A DNA stretch of 64,000 nucleotides from Pseudomonadota bacterium (GCA_018261905.1 JAGTRU010000006.1:186001-250000); one strand, 5' to 3'. Positions 29,794 to 38,580 are shown, counted from the stretch's first letter. Numbers and translations are program-made. The notes: generated by a model not told the origin, from the letters alone.

Positions 29794-29824
29794 ACATGTG
29801 ACATGTTGTTGCGTGGAGACATGT
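29794..29824. repeat. Three ACATGT palindromes
   Basis: ACATGT at 29794-29799, 29801-29806 and 29819-29824, ahead of the lipoprotein gene. Clustered palindromic hexamers can be regulator sites; nothing else supports that here. Confidence 0.35.
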
Positions 29825-29882
29825 TTCGCATCGAAGGCATCGTTGTTGGTGCTGCTATTTCTATTTATCGAGGACAATGTCA

Positions 29883-30191
29883 ATGAAAATGATCAAATCA
29901 ACACTTCTGTGCGCTGTTGTGGGGTTTAGCATTGCTGGTTGTGCAATAGGCCCCAGCGATAAGCCTTCAGATAATCCTCCTCGCCTCGTGGTCGGCGAAA
30001 AATCAACGACATGGGATAACCCGGCTGCTTTCGGTCCGGTACCGGAAAACCTCGTTGCTTCGGGGCAGGCGGTCTGCGCCACTCTTGATACTCCGGACGT
30101 TAAGCATAAAGCCACTGGCTACCATCCGGGTGCTATCGGTGTTGATGGTAAGCCATTTCCTAGTGGTGGCTATTTCTGTGTAAGAAAATAA
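29883..30191 (+). CDS. Small putative lipoprotein
   Basis: 102 residues. ATG at 29883 (MKMIKSTLLCAVVGFSIAGC) is nine bases after GAGG; an ATG two codons earlier is too close to it. Lipobox SIAGC. The mature part has FGPVPENLVASGQAVCATLD and a C-terminal GGYFCVRK, with two cysteines that could pair. Similar short lipoproteins occur in betaproteobacteria without known role. Ends before a very strong terminator. Confidence 0.75.
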   Translation: MKMIKSTLLCAVVGFSIAGCAIGPSDKPSDNPPRLVVGEKSTTWDNPAAFGPVPENLVASGQAVCATLDTPDVKHKATGYHPGAIGVDGKPFPSGGYFCVRK

Positions 30192-30564
30192 ATTTTCTGA
30201 AGGTTCTAATTGTTATGGCGAGAGGGCTGGCTGTGTAATATGGATTTTGCTTGCAATCTCACCAAAACAAACGCCTCGCGTCAGCGGGGCGTTTGTTTTG
30301 GTGAGGACAGGATGGGAGATTTCTGACTTTAAACCGCCGTTGGGAGCTTAATTTTGTCGGCGCCCTATTTGCTTGGGTTAAAGTTCAAAAAATCGCTTGC
30401 TGGCGTAATATTGTCCTTGGCAGTGCAGTCCTGAAAATGGGGACCGCTATGGAGCATCTGAAATTGGCAGCGTGGGAATGGCAAACGCTAAGATCGACCG
30501 TCTTGGTGTTCGGCTATTTTATTGGCCGCCTTGGTAAAGACTAACTCGGCGACCAAAAAAATGG
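30192..30564. other. 373-base gap between the lipoprotein gene and the polysaccharide locus
   Basis: Contains the terminator at 30261-30302. A weak 31-codon frame (30449-30544) with a hydrophobic segment has no ribosome site. A second inverted repeat (30536-30573) lies at the end of the gfcD-like gene. Nothing else is recognised. Confidence 0.5.
30261..30302. terminator. Long-stem bidirectional terminator
   Basis: Perfect 15-base stem (ACCAAAACAAACGCC and its complement, 30261-30275 and 30288-30302) with an inner CGC-GTCA-GCG hairpin. A- and T-rich flanks allow action on both strands. Confidence 0.9.
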
Positions 30565-30573
30565 TTAGTCTTT
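30536..30573 (-). terminator. Inverted repeat at the end of the gfcD-like gene
   Basis: Ten-base arms AAAGACTAAC/GTTAGTCTTT with the stop codon inside one arm. Lacks a strong GC core and T tail, so a terminator role is only possible. Confidence 0.4.
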
Positions 30574-32655
30574 AATCCGCTGGAAATTTTGGTGGAAAAA
30601 GTCCAGATTTCGGCCTTCTGTGATGTCATACAGGCGTGATTCGCGGGCCAGGCGGGCGCCGCCGTCGCGGGTTAGCGGGGAAATTACGAAATTGGCACGA
30701 CGCTGCGTTGAGCGGGTGGTGATCTCGTCAAACGGGATCGAGATGTAGAAACCCTTGTCGAAGCTGCCCTCTCCGAATTGTGCGCTCGAAACATTGGTAA
30801 AGGTGGCCCAGGCGCCGAAGCGCACCCCGTTGTCGAATTCGCGTGCCACGTCAAAGGTGAGGCCGTAGTCACCCGCCAGGTAACGCCCGGCGCTAGTGGT
30901 CAGTAAGACGCCGGGGATGCCGCGGTAATAGCTGCTGAGGTGACCAGTCATCACACTGTAATCCCTCAGTGCAAAATCCTGCTTGAAGTCCCGTTGCTTT
31001 ACGTAGTTTATGTCCACGCCAAATGCCAAATTGCTGTTTAGCGGGCGGTAGAGAAGTTCGCCACCGATGCCTGCATACATGGTTTCGAGATAACCGCCGT
31101 AAAGCATGCCGTAGAGATCGGGCTGCACCTGCTTGGCATGCGTCAATTGCAGCACGGGCATTGTGAGATCCGATGAAGTCAGGTATTCGCGGATGTAGGT
31201 ACGGACGCGGGGCAGATTGCTCGGTGCGGTGTATTTAAAGTTATCGTAGTTATTTAATAGATTGGCGCTAACAATACCCTTTAGCCAGGTGCCGGGGGTG
31301 AAGTGGTATTCCGCATCCAGGTTCGCATTAAATTGATACAGTACAAATCCGTCTGGGCCACCCAAGCTCTGCTTGTAGCCGATATTTGTCCCCCAGTCGA
31401 AGGGGGCGGGTGGTGGTGCTTGATATAGAGTGGTCTCTAATCTGGGTAGTGGTTCTACGACTTCGGTGGTGCGATGTAGCGCTTCAAGGGGGACATCTTC
31501 TTTCAAGGCTCGATGGAAGGTGGCTCGGCGGACAGAGGTTTCAGCTATTGGTAAGCCATTCCGGGAATCTATAACGGTCAGCCAGTCGATGTCCGGGCCT
31601 GCACTATTGTCGAGCACCCTGGCGCTACGCCCAATGCCCACCGCAGGGTGGAAGTAACGCGTTTGTTCACCGTGAACCACCACTTCGCGTTCGCGTTGGG
31701 TGATGCGACTAACCTTATAGCCGGCGCTACCTTCCAATCGTTGTGCGACATCCGCCCAGTTCGCTGCCATTGATGGGCGGGCAAGCTCCTGGCGCATTGG
31801 CTCGGCCGCTGGGTCGGAAACCTTGGGGGGGGCTGGTTTGCGACTGCTCAAATCACCTTGCAGGGTAATACCGATCATCGCTGTGTTGCCCCGTTCCCAG
31901 GCAGCATGCAGTACAACCGAGTCGTTCACCCGATAAGTGGCGCCAAGATTCAGCGGGGAATCTTGCTTAACAGACGCGCCGCCATAATCGTTGCGATAAT
32001 TGTTGCCTTCGTATTCGAGTTGGAGCTTCAGTGGCGCCCAGGGGGTTTGCCACTGAACACCGCCAAACAGGGTGGCTGGCCCGCGAAACAATGTATTAAA
32101 GCCCACTAGGCCGCCTTGGCCTGTTTTGCCACTCGGTCTGGTTTTGAAGCCTTGGTATAGAACGCCCAGCGGATTGTCGATGTCGCCACGCTTTCCTACG
32201 TAGCCCCAACCCAAACCTACACTAAAGTCGAAGTCATTTATGCGTTTGTTGGCAACCAGATATTCACCGGAAAACAATGCAGTGCCAGCAATGTCGCGAG
32301 CACCGAGGGCCACCTCTGGTAGCCAGTGGCTTTCCTTGGCTAGCCGTACCTTAAAATCGAAGGCCTTGTCCTTGGTGCTCTGATTTCCCGCGATACTCGG
32401 GCCATATAGAACTGTACTTACTGAGGTGTAGCGATATACGGCTTCGAACCAATCAAATGGTTGCAGAGAAAGACTAAAACGAGTGTACGGTTTGACTTTG
32501 TTGGCGTTAAAGCTGAGAAAACCTTCCGGGGCCATGCGGGCAGTTGGCGTTTGCAACAGCCCGACGCCACCAAAATCTCCCTGGCTGGGCTCGGTGGCTG
32601 CTGCCAATTCGTTACAGGCAGCGCAAACGGCAAGGGCGATCAACCGGCGCTTCAT
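30565..32655 (-). CDS. YjbH/GfcD-like outer-membrane polysaccharide protein
   Basis: 696 residues from the ATG at 32655, overlapping the gfcC stop by four bases (ATGA). Family length of YjbH/GfcD is about 700. A signal peptide (MKRRLIALAVCAACNELAAA) is followed by GGVGLLQTPTARMAPEG, typical of the family, and repeated amphipathic strands consistent with a barrel-like outer-membrane protein. The C-terminus HQNFQRIKD lacks the classical terminal Phe. It belongs to the group 4 capsule/yjbEFGH machinery, with a proposed role in polymer secretion. Confidence 0.85.
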   Translation of the reverse strand: MKRRLIALAVCAACNELAAATEPSQGDFGGVGLLQTPTARMAPEGFLSFNANKVKPYTRFSLSLQPFDWFEAVYRYTSVSTVLYGPSIAGNQSTKDKAFDFKVRLAKESHWLPEVALGARDIAGTALFSGEYLVANKRINDFDFSVGLGWGYVGKRGDIDNPLGVLYQGFKTRPSGKTGQGGLVGFNTLFRGPATLFGGVQWQTPWAPLKLQLEYEGNNYRNDYGGASVKQDSPLNLGATYRVNDSVVLHAAWERGNTAMIGITLQGDLSSRKPAPPKVSDPAAEPMRQELARPSMAANWADVAQRLEGSAGYKVSRITQREREVVVHGEQTRYFHPAVGIGRSARVLDNSAGPDIDWLTVIDSRNGLPIAETSVRRATFHRALKEDVPLEALHRTTEVVEPLPRLETTLYQAPPPAPFDWGTNIGYKQSLGGPDGFVLYQFNANLDAEYHFTPGTWLKGIVSANLLNNYDNFKYTAPSNLPRVRTYIREYLTSSDLTMPVLQLTHAKQVQPDLYGMLYGGYLETMYAGIGGELLYRPLNSNLAFGVDINYVKQRDFKQDFALRDYSVMTGHLSSYYRGIPGVLLTTSAGRYLAGDYGLTFDVAREFDNGVRFGAWATFTNVSSAQFGEGSFDKGFYISIPFDEITTRSTQRRANFVISPLTRDGGARLARESRLYDITEGRNLDFFHQNFQRIKD

Positions 32656-33464
32656 GGTTGCTGGCCCTGGGTTGGTAGAACTTGGGTGGCTAAGAAGCGA
32701 GCCAATTCCGTATTCAGCTCGTCGGTCGGTTGCCCTGGACGGCTGCGTAGCGGCACCAGCAACTGGCTGCCGGGCAGCAGGGCTTGGGCTTTCTCTGCAT
32801 TCCAGGCAGCAATGGTATGCAAGCGGGTACTGCCGTTCGGCTCGATGATGTATACCCAGTCCGTTTCCGCCTCGCCATGTTGCGGACAGGCGCGCGCATA
32901 ATCGGCGGCCACCTTTTGGCTGACAAAGGGAAGAACGCAATCTTGGGTGACGGCGCCCTGGACAATGATGATCTCGGGCCGGGCCGGGTAATAAAGCTCA
33001 TCGCCATCAGCCAGCAAATGATTGGCCTTGCTATCCAACTCGAGGCGAATTGGGTCGAGTGCATTGACCAGTCGTCCGGTCGTCGGCATGCTCTCCACTC
33101 GATTGCGCAGGCGCAGGCCAAGGGCGGCGCTTTCCGGCAAGTTGTCAAGTTTGGCGTTGCGGATAAATACAGTTAAATCGTGGATCAGGCCGATTTTTAG
33201 TTCTTGTTGAGAAGCTTTCGCCGGCTGGTGCAGCCAGGTCGCCCCTGGCAGGTATGCATCGGCGCGAACGCCGCCAGAAAGAGCGGCGTCGACCAGACGA
33301 GAGTGGGGTGGCAGGGAATACACGCCGGCCTTTATTACCTGACCCTCGACCTTTACGCGTATTGCGGCGGTATTTCCCAGTTCCGCAGCGCCTATCGGCG
33401 AGTTCGATACAGAGAGTGCGAGGGAAATGCAAATAAGCACCCGACAGTTAAAAAATCGCCTCAT
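32652..33464 (-). CDS. GfcC/YjbG-like periplasmic capsule protein
   Basis: 270 residues, signal peptide at about 1-27 (ending GAAELG). Two SLBB/ubiquitin-like beta modules are suggested by VKVEGQVIKAGVYSLPPHSR and DGDELYYPARPEIIIVQGAV. GfcC is a soluble periplasmic protein of group 4 capsule loci. It overlaps both neighbours by four bases (33461-33464 and 32652-32655), so gfcB-gfcC-gfcD are coupled. Confidence 0.82.
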   Translation of the reverse strand: MRRFFNCRVLICISLALSVSNSPIGAAELGNTAAIRVKVEGQVIKAGVYSLPPHSRLVDAALSGGVRADAYLPGATWLHQPAKASQQELKIGLIHDLTVFIRNAKLDNLPESAALGLRLRNRVESMPTTGRLVNALDPIRLELDSKANHLLADGDELYYPARPEIIIVQGAVTQDCVLPFVSQKVAADYARACPQHGEAETDWVYIIEPNGSTRLHTIAAWNAEKAQALLPGSQLLVPLRSRPGQPTDELNTELARFLATQVLPTQGQQP

Positions 33465-34135
33465 GCCCCAGTACCCGGTTGTGAGCGGCGCAGGGTGGTC
33501 AGATTCAGGCGCAACGAGGGGGTAATCTGTTGTTCGCTCTTCAAGATGTAGCCGTCGACCGGGGAAACCCAATAGCGGTTGACGGCTTGAAAGTTGGCAT
33601 TTGTGGCGTGCAGTTGTTCTTCTATATACAGCGTTTCAAATTGTTCACCGAGGATTTCTATGTGGTCTCGGCCAAGTTGCGAAAAACTTGACTGCAAAAT
33701 CACGCCGTAACGATTACCAGGCATCCAGTCGACAACACGTTCGGTCTTGGTTCCGCTGGTCAGGTGGTGCAAGCCCGTTGCGAAAGGGTTGTGGCCGATA
33801 AAACGGCTGCTTTCCAAGCTATCCGCGAAGCCGCTAACCCGCATTACCAAACCATCGGCCTCAACCAGAACATAGCCGCCTGGCGCAGCCCAGAAGCGCT
33901 GGCCATCGACCACTCTGCCCAGGACCAGAACAGCCGAGCCCAGCTTGCTATCCAGGCGCAATTGGGCGTAGGGCAGGGCCTGCATTTGGGCCCGTGTCCA
34001 AGTGACTGGTGGAGTGCCGCTGATGGCGACGCGAACTGTCTCGGTAGCCGCCTGCATGGATGGCGTGCAGCCAGATATGACAAAGGCGATTACGGCGACC
34101 AATGGCGCTAAAGCGGCATGCCGAAAATTCAGCAT
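33461..34135 (-). CDS. GfcB/YjbF-like lipoprotein
   Basis: 224 residues from the ATG at 34135. Lipobox VISGC at about 19-23. The body matches the YjbF/GfcB family with RFIGHNPFATGLH and NRYWVSPVDGYILKSEQQITP near the end. It is a predicted outer-membrane-linked lipoprotein of the same secretion system. It lies six bases after the wza gene. Confidence 0.82.
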   Translation of the reverse strand: MLNFRHAALAPLVAVIAFVISGCTPSMQAATETVRVAISGTPPVTWTRAQMQALPYAQLRLDSKLGSAVLVLGRVVDGQRFWAAPGGYVLVEADGLVMRVSGFADSLESSRFIGHNPFATGLHHLTSGTKTERVVDWMPGNRYGVILQSSFSQLGRDHIEILGEQFETLYIEEQLHATNANFQAVNRYWVSPVDGYILKSEQQITPSLRLNLTTLRRSQPGTGA

Positions 34136-34140
34136 TGCGA

Positions 34141-35244
34141 TCAGCGCGCGTTTACACCGGTGTAAACGCCTGACTGCAAAAGCGAAGCAGATGGCAGCAA
34201 CTGGCTGATGAAGCGGTTCCAACGGGTGATCCCGGCGGGGCCGACGAAAACCACATCTTGGGGGAGTACTTCGAATTGTGAGGCGAGGGCCATGGCGGCT
34301 GGTGACTTGGCTTCAAGCTGAAACACCTGAACCGGTTTTTTTTCCAGATCCGGTACCCCGCGGATCACATAGATGGCGTTGCCATCGGCGGTTTCCTGGC
34401 GTATCCCCCCGGCTGTGCCAAGGGCATCGGACAGGGTCAGGCTGCGGTTCTTGAAAACAATCGAGGAGGGGCGGGTTACTTCACCCATTACATAGGCCTT
34501 GCGGCGGTCATTATAGGGAAGGTTGAGTTGGTCGCCAGGCTTCAGGTAAATCGAGCCCAATAGGTTGGTGCCACGATTGAGGGTGTCAAGGTCCAGATGA
34601 TAGTCCTGGCCATCACGCTTAAGAGTAAAGCCGGTGAGGTCGGCTTCCGCTGTTTTGATATTGGCCGCCCCTAGTGCCGCCAGCAGGTTAAGGGGGGTTT
34701 GAGTAATTACTTGTTCTGTTGTTACGACAAAAGCGCCGGAAACCCTTATTTTTCCACTATTGAAGCGCATAACCCCGACGTCGACCTGGGGCTTTTCTAT
34801 CCACTGCGCTAGGCGCTGGGTTAAGAATTCGCGCAATTCTGTTAGGGTCTTGCCTGTCGCCTGAATGCTGCCAACGTAAGGATAGAAAAGTGTTCCGTCA
34901 GCCTGCACGATGCGACCATTGGCTTCTGCTTGCTGCTGCGTGCCGGAAGGAATGGTGAGCTCCGGATGCTCCCAAACAGTAACTTGCAATACATCACCCG
35001 CACCGATGCGATAAGGGCCGGGCTTATAGTCAACTAGGTTTAGAGGGATTTGCTCTGTCGGGGTGCTTGCCATCTGTACCGCCAGGAGCTTGGGGGTAAT
35101 AGTAATAATCTCGACCGTGCTATTTTCGCCATTTCCGCTATCCAGCAAACCTCCTCGCTCCATATGTTGGCCAGGGGCAAAGGCGCAACCGGCAAGGGTA
35201 AAGACAGTGGCAAAGCCAAGTGCGAGGGGGGTAAGCAGTTTCAT
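34141..35244 (-). CDS. wza: Wza/GfcE-like polysaccharide export lipoprotein
   Basis: 367 residues. Lipobox LAGC at residue 20. Polysaccharide-export domain YRIGAGDVLQVTVWEHPEL, then two SLBB units (about 165-255 and 250-340; IRVSGAFVVTTEQVI and AYVMGEVTRPSS). C-terminal RWNRFISQLLPS resembles the amphipathic helix that lines the Wza outer-membrane pore. I chose the ATG at 35244 over a codon 39 bases upstream because it gives a clean signal. A terminator separates it from the gfcA-like gene. Confidence 0.9.
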   Translation of the reverse strand: MKLLTPLALGFATVFTLAGCAFAPGQHMERGGLLDSGNGENSTVEIITITPKLLAVQMASTPTEQIPLNLVDYKPGPYRIGAGDVLQVTVWEHPELTIPSGTQQQAEANGRIVQADGTLFYPYVGSIQATGKTLTELREFLTQRLAQWIEKPQVDVGVMRFNSGKIRVSGAFVVTTEQVITQTPLNLLAALGAANIKTAEADLTGFTLKRDGQDYHLDLDTLNRGTNLLGSIYLKPGDQLNLPYNDRRKAYVMGEVTRPSSIVFKNRSLTLSDALGTAGGIRQETADGNAIYVIRGVPDLEKKPVQVFQLEAKSPAAMALASQFEVLPQDVVFVGPAGITRWNRFISQLLPSASLLQSGVYTGVNAR

Positions 35245-35271
35245 GCAGCGGTCGATAGCTTCTTTAAGGGC

Positions 35272-35303
35272 GAATAAAAACACCCGCGGGGGAGCCGCGG
35301 GTT
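35272..35303 (-). terminator. Terminator between the gfcA-like gene and wza
   Basis: On the minus strand: stem ACCCGCGG/CCGCGGGT (arms 35295-35302 and 35282-35289), five-base loop, then GTTTTTATT. Leaky termination would make the gfcA-like mRNA more abundant than the rest. Confidence 0.88.
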
Positions 35304-35327
35304 GCTAATACAGATACCAAAACTAAA

Positions 35328-35616
35328 TTAATTTGTGCCGGTGGTGCCGGTGGTGCCGCTCGTGCCACCGCTGCCGCCTCCGGCTGCAGCGGCGCCCAGA
35401 GCTGCTGCGCCCAGGCCAATGCCAACCATGGCGCCAGTGCTCAGTCCGGCAGCACCGGCTGCGCCTGCGCCAGCCAGACCGCCTGCAGCACCAGCACCAG
35501 CACCAGCACCAGCACCAGCACCAGCACCAGCACCAGCACCAGCACCAGCACCAGCACCAGCACCAGCACCAGCACCAGCACCAGGCGGCGAGAGTGAGGC
35601 TGATAAGTTTATTCAT
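35328..35616 (-). pseudogene. GfcA/YjbE-like low-complexity secreted protein, frame interrupted
   Basis: ATG at 35616 is preceded by AGGAG and gives a signal-like MNKLISLTLAA. In that frame the next codons read alternating Trp-Cys, which is implausible. One base over, the same DNA reads (Gly-Ala)n followed by AAGGLAGAGAAGAAGLSTGA and a tail GGTSGTTGTTGTN, stopping at 35328. Signal plus Gly/Ala/Thr-rich tail is what GfcA/YjbE proteins look like, and this gene sits in the matching operon position. So start and body are out of frame at the edge of the hexamer repeat. Alternatives: sequence error in the repeat, or an inactivated gene. Confidence 0.65.
35486..35584. repeat. Hexanucleotide tandem repeat, 16.5 copies
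   Basis: CAGCAC repeated from 35486 to 35581 without a mismatch, plus CAG. On the minus strand it encodes (Gly-Ala)n in the likely frame. Six-base units preserve frame when copy number changes. Confidence 0.97.
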
Positions 35617-35651
35617 GGCGAAAACTCCTATAGAGATGTTGAGGTTTCTCG

Positions 35652-35680
35652 ATTGTAGCGGAATCGCATTGATTTGTTAG
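35652..35680 (-). promoter_or_regulatory. Likely promoter of the gfcA-like gene
   Basis: On the minus strand: -35 CTAACA (35680-35675) and -10 TACAAT (35657-35652) with a 17-base spacer, 36 bases before the ATG. Confidence 0.5.
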
Positions 35681-35719
35681 CAATAAATTAGCGCGATTGC
35701 ATGCGGATAGTATATGGAA

Positions 35720-37951
35720 TTACGACTTGTCTGGCTTGTATTCGTACTGGTAGTAGCCATAGCCGCCGTACTTTCCATAGCCGCCGTAACCAGTGGCGCG
35801 CTTTTCCATGCCGTTAAAGATGGCGCCTTTGACCTCAATCCCGTTCTGGGCAAAACGTCGTACTGTAAGGTCAACCTCGCGAGCCGGGTTTACCCCGAAG
35901 CGGGTAACGATCAAGGTTGTGCCTGCCAGGCGGCCGACGATAGCAGCGTCGGTAACGGCCAGTAGTGGCGGTGTATCAACGATAACAAGGTCGAATGCTG
36001 CGCTGGCTTGTTCCAGGAATGCACCGAAATTCGGATGCATCAATAGTTCAGACGGATTGGGTGGAATCTTGCCGCGGGCAACTACGCTCAGGCCAGGGGT
36101 TGAGGTGCTATGTACTGCCTGCTCGAAGCTGGTGTCGCGTGCAAGTAAATTTGATAGGCCGTTGTCTTCATCTATAGCGAACATTTTGTGCAAGTGGCCC
36201 TTGCGCAAGTCGGCATCGACCAGTAGCACGCGCTGGCCTGCTTGGGCGATGATAGCGGCGAGGTTGGACGAAACAAAGGACTTTCCGACGCCGGGGCTGG
36301 GGCCGGAAATCATGATGCGGTTGTTGGTCGCTTCCAGCATTGCGAAATGCAGGCTGGTGCGCAGGCTGCGCAAGGCTTCCACCGCCAGGTCGTGGGGATG
36401 GGCAGCCGACAGTAACGGAATGGCTTCGCCCTTGCTCTTTCCCTCCTTGAATCTGGCTTCAAAATTGCCTTGCTGTTCGCTAAGCGGGACAGTTGCATAG
36501 ACTGGAAGGCCTAGTTTCTCGATTTCTTCCGGGCTTTCGATGCCACGGTTCAGGGCGCGCCGCGCCAGAACAAAGGCCGAAGCCAGCAGGGCGCCAAACA
36601 GGGTAGCGATGACGACGATAAGCGATTTCTTTGGGGCGACCGGGCTACGGACATCCACTGCGGCATTGTCGATAATGCGCGCATTGCCAACAGTACCGGC
36701 ACGCACCACGTCCAGTTCTTGCACCTTGTTGAGCAACTGGGTGTATATCTCGGTACCGACCTTGAGATCACGTGTTAGGCGCAGTATTTCCTGCTGAGTT
36801 TCAGGTAGCTTGCGGATGTTGCCGGAAATTTCACCCTGCTTGCGCGAGACTTCATCGATCTGGCGCAGCAAGGCCTGGTAGGTGGGGTGCTGGCGGGTGA
36901 ATTTGCGATCGATTTCCGCCTGTTGGAACTTGAGTTCGGTCAGCTTGGTCTCAATGGCCACCGACTGCTGCAGTACCGCCTGTGTCTCGCCGCTGACATC
37001 AACCGACTTGGCCTGGCGCTGGAAAGTATTGAGGGCGTTCTCCGATTTTTCCAGATCGGCACGCACGTTAGGTAGCTGTTCACGCAAAAATTCCAGGCTG
37101 CTGGCGGCTTCGGCCGACGTGCGCTCAATATTCTGGCGGACGAATTGACGACTGATCTCGTCCAGTACCTGAGCAATTTTTTCCGGGATTGGGCCGTCAA
37201 GAGAAAGGTTAAGAATGCCAGAGTCCTTGCCTCGTTCGGTAACCTGTAACTGGTTCTGGTACTCCAATATCGTGTTGAGCCGTTTTAGGCGCTGAACCGT
37301 AAAATCTGTACCTGGTCTGGCATGTAGCTCGCTGATCCGTATGCGGACGCCGTTTGAAGCTGCTTCGGCGCCCGTCTGGCCGCGCATCAATTCTTGGCCA
37401 TCCTCGTCATACAAGGCAAAAGAACCGGATTCGCCTGTCGTCAGAGTTAGCTGTGTGCCCATCAACTCGTCCGGTAACTGCAGATCCTTGATTTGGAGGC
37501 GCTCCCCTCCCCAGGCATAAGAGCCCGTTCCGAGCATAGGGCTAGCAAGTTCGTTTGGAGTCCGCGGCGAAAAGCGACGTGCCATGGTCCGGCCGATGAT
37601 CGGGAAGTAATGCGGGCGTACCATCAGATCAAGCTGGAGTTGATCCACTGCCTTGCCGATTACCGTGCGCGACTTGATTAGCTCTATCTCGGTTACTGCC
37701 TTGGATTCTTTGCCAAGTACGTCAGCCATTTCCGACAAACCAGCCAAGCCGCTGCTTTTTTTTTCGACCTGGATCATGGCGTTGGCTTTGTAGATCGGTG
37801 TCGCCAACAGGCTGTAGGCAATGCTCAGTACCATGAATGCAGCCGTGACGCCACCAATCAACCATTTGTGATCAATCAGGGGGCCTACGAGACCGAGCAG
37901 GTCTATATCATCATGCTGCTCTTCTTGGGTCACTACGGGGTTGGTTTGCAT
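35720..37951 (-). CDS. wzc: Wzc/Etk-like polysaccharide co-polymerase and tyrosine autokinase
   Basis: 743 residues from the ATG at 37951. Wzz-type N-terminus with a membrane segment at about 33-52, long periplasmic coiled coils (about 270-400), second membrane segment at about 445-465. The cytoplasmic BY-kinase has Walker A SGPSPGVGKSF, Walker A' LLVDADLRKG and Walker B LVIVDTPP. The C-terminus GYGGYGKYGGYGYYQYEYK is the tyrosine cluster that is autophosphorylated. It controls polymer length and export. wzb lies 16 bases upstream. Confidence 0.95.
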   Translation of the reverse strand: MQTNPVVTQEEQHDDIDLLGLVGPLIDHKWLIGGVTAAFMVLSIAYSLLATPIYKANAMIQVEKKSSGLAGLSEMADVLGKESKAVTEIELIKSRTVIGKAVDQLQLDLMVRPHYFPIIGRTMARRFSPRTPNELASPMLGTGSYAWGGERLQIKDLQLPDELMGTQLTLTTGESGSFALYDEDGQELMRGQTGAEAASNGVRIRISELHARPGTDFTVQRLKRLNTILEYQNQLQVTERGKDSGILNLSLDGPIPEKIAQVLDEISRQFVRQNIERTSAEAASSLEFLREQLPNVRADLEKSENALNTFQRQAKSVDVSGETQAVLQQSVAIETKLTELKFQQAEIDRKFTRQHPTYQALLRQIDEVSRKQGEISGNIRKLPETQQEILRLTRDLKVGTEIYTQLLNKVQELDVVRAGTVGNARIIDNAAVDVRSPVAPKKSLIVVIATLFGALLASAFVLARRALNRGIESPEEIEKLGLPVYATVPLSEQQGNFEARFKEGKSKGEAIPLLSAAHPHDLAVEALRSLRTSLHFAMLEATNNRIMISGPSPGVGKSFVSSNLAAIIAQAGQRVLLVDADLRKGHLHKMFAIDEDNGLSNLLARDTSFEQAVHSTSTPGLSVVARGKIPPNPSELLMHPNFGAFLEQASAAFDLVIVDTPPLLAVTDAAIVGRLAGTTLIVTRFGVNPAREVDLTVRRFAQNGIEVKGAIFNGMEKRATGYGGYGKYGGYGYYQYEYKPDKS

Positions 37952-37967
37952 GCGGTGTCGGGTGTGG

Positions 37968-38408
37968 TTATCGATGGATACGGGAAGCCCAGGCGGCAAC
38001 GCCTTCGGCAATCATCTGGTAGGCCGCCTCGAAGGCAGCTTCGTCCTGGCGGTAAGGGTCGGGTACGGCGCGGTCAGCCTGCCATTTGCCGAGCAGGAAA
38101 ATCTTGCCACGCGCCTCCGGTGCAATCTGCAGCATATGCTCCAAGTGGGGGCGCTCCATGGCTAGTACCAGATCAGCTTCATGCAACATCGCCCGATTCA
38201 GTTGGCGTGCCTGATGTTCATGTACGACATGCCCGTGCGCCCGTAGAACATTGGCCGCAGTGGCTTCAACCGGCTTGCCGACCAAGGCGCCAATACCGGC
38301 TGAGGAAACCAAATAACCAGGGCCAGTCAAGGTTTCGCGAAGCAGTATTTCGGCGGTTGGACTACGGCAGATATTGCCTACGCATACCGTGAGAGTGTGC
38401 TTGAACAT
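37968..38408 (-). CDS. wzb: Wzb/Etp-like low-molecular-weight tyrosine phosphatase
   Basis: 146 residues with the P-loop CVGNICRS (Cys9 to Arg15) and the acid loop VPDPYRQDE. It dephosphorylates the Wzc tyrosine cluster. First gene of the minus-strand export operon; a likely -10 TATAAT lies at 38443-38438. Confidence 0.95.
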   Translation of the reverse strand: MFKHTLTVCVGNICRSPTAEILLRETLTGPGYLVSSAGIGALVGKPVEATAANVLRAHGHVVHEHQARQLNRAMLHEADLVLAMERPHLEHMLQIAPEARGKIFLLGKWQADRAVPDPYRQDEAAFEAAYQMIAEGVAAWASRIHR

Positions 38409-38437
38409 TGGCTAGCGCAAACAATTAGGGAGTGCGG

Positions 38438-38443
38438 ATTATA
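38438..38443 (-). promoter_or_regulatory. -10 box for the wzb operon
   Basis: TATAAT on the minus strand, about 30 bases before the wzb start. No clear -35, which suggests activator dependence or a weak promoter. Confidence 0.55.
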
Positions 38444-38536
38444 CACAGACGTGAGCAGTATTGGCTGCCAGATGTTGCCAAAGTTAACGAGCCATGTCTG
38501 CGCCGCGGGCCGATATCCCATTGAAGATAAATTCAC

Positions 38537-38564
38537 TTGCCCACATAAATTATCCTGTTAGAAT
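38537..38564 (+). promoter_or_regulatory. Promoter of the MarR-type regulator gene
   Basis: -35 TTGCCC (38537-38542), 16-base spacer, -10 TAGAAT (38559-38564). Confidence 0.6.
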
Positions 38565-38566
38565 GC

Positions 38567-38580
38567 GTTCATTTTTGAAC
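38567..38580. promoter_or_regulatory. Palindromic candidate operator
   Basis: GTTCA-TTTT-TGAAC, perfect arms, just after the -10 box and covering the expected transcription start of the regulator gene. Placement suits autorepression. Confidence 0.45.

Noticed and set aside
30449-30544. 31-codon hydrophobic frame
   Set aside because: No ribosome site and overlaps an inverted repeat; too little support.
35486-35584. CRISPR array
   Set aside because: Unit is six bases with no spacers; a simple tandem repeat.
35323-35616. 97-residue Trp-Cys repeat protein on the minus strand
   Set aside because: Alternating Trp-Cys and a basic tail are not protein-like; it is the wrong frame of a Gly-Ala repeat gene.
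35335-35658. Pro-Ala repeat protein on the plus strand
   Set aside because: Antisense reading of the same repeat; no ribosome site and opposite to the operon.
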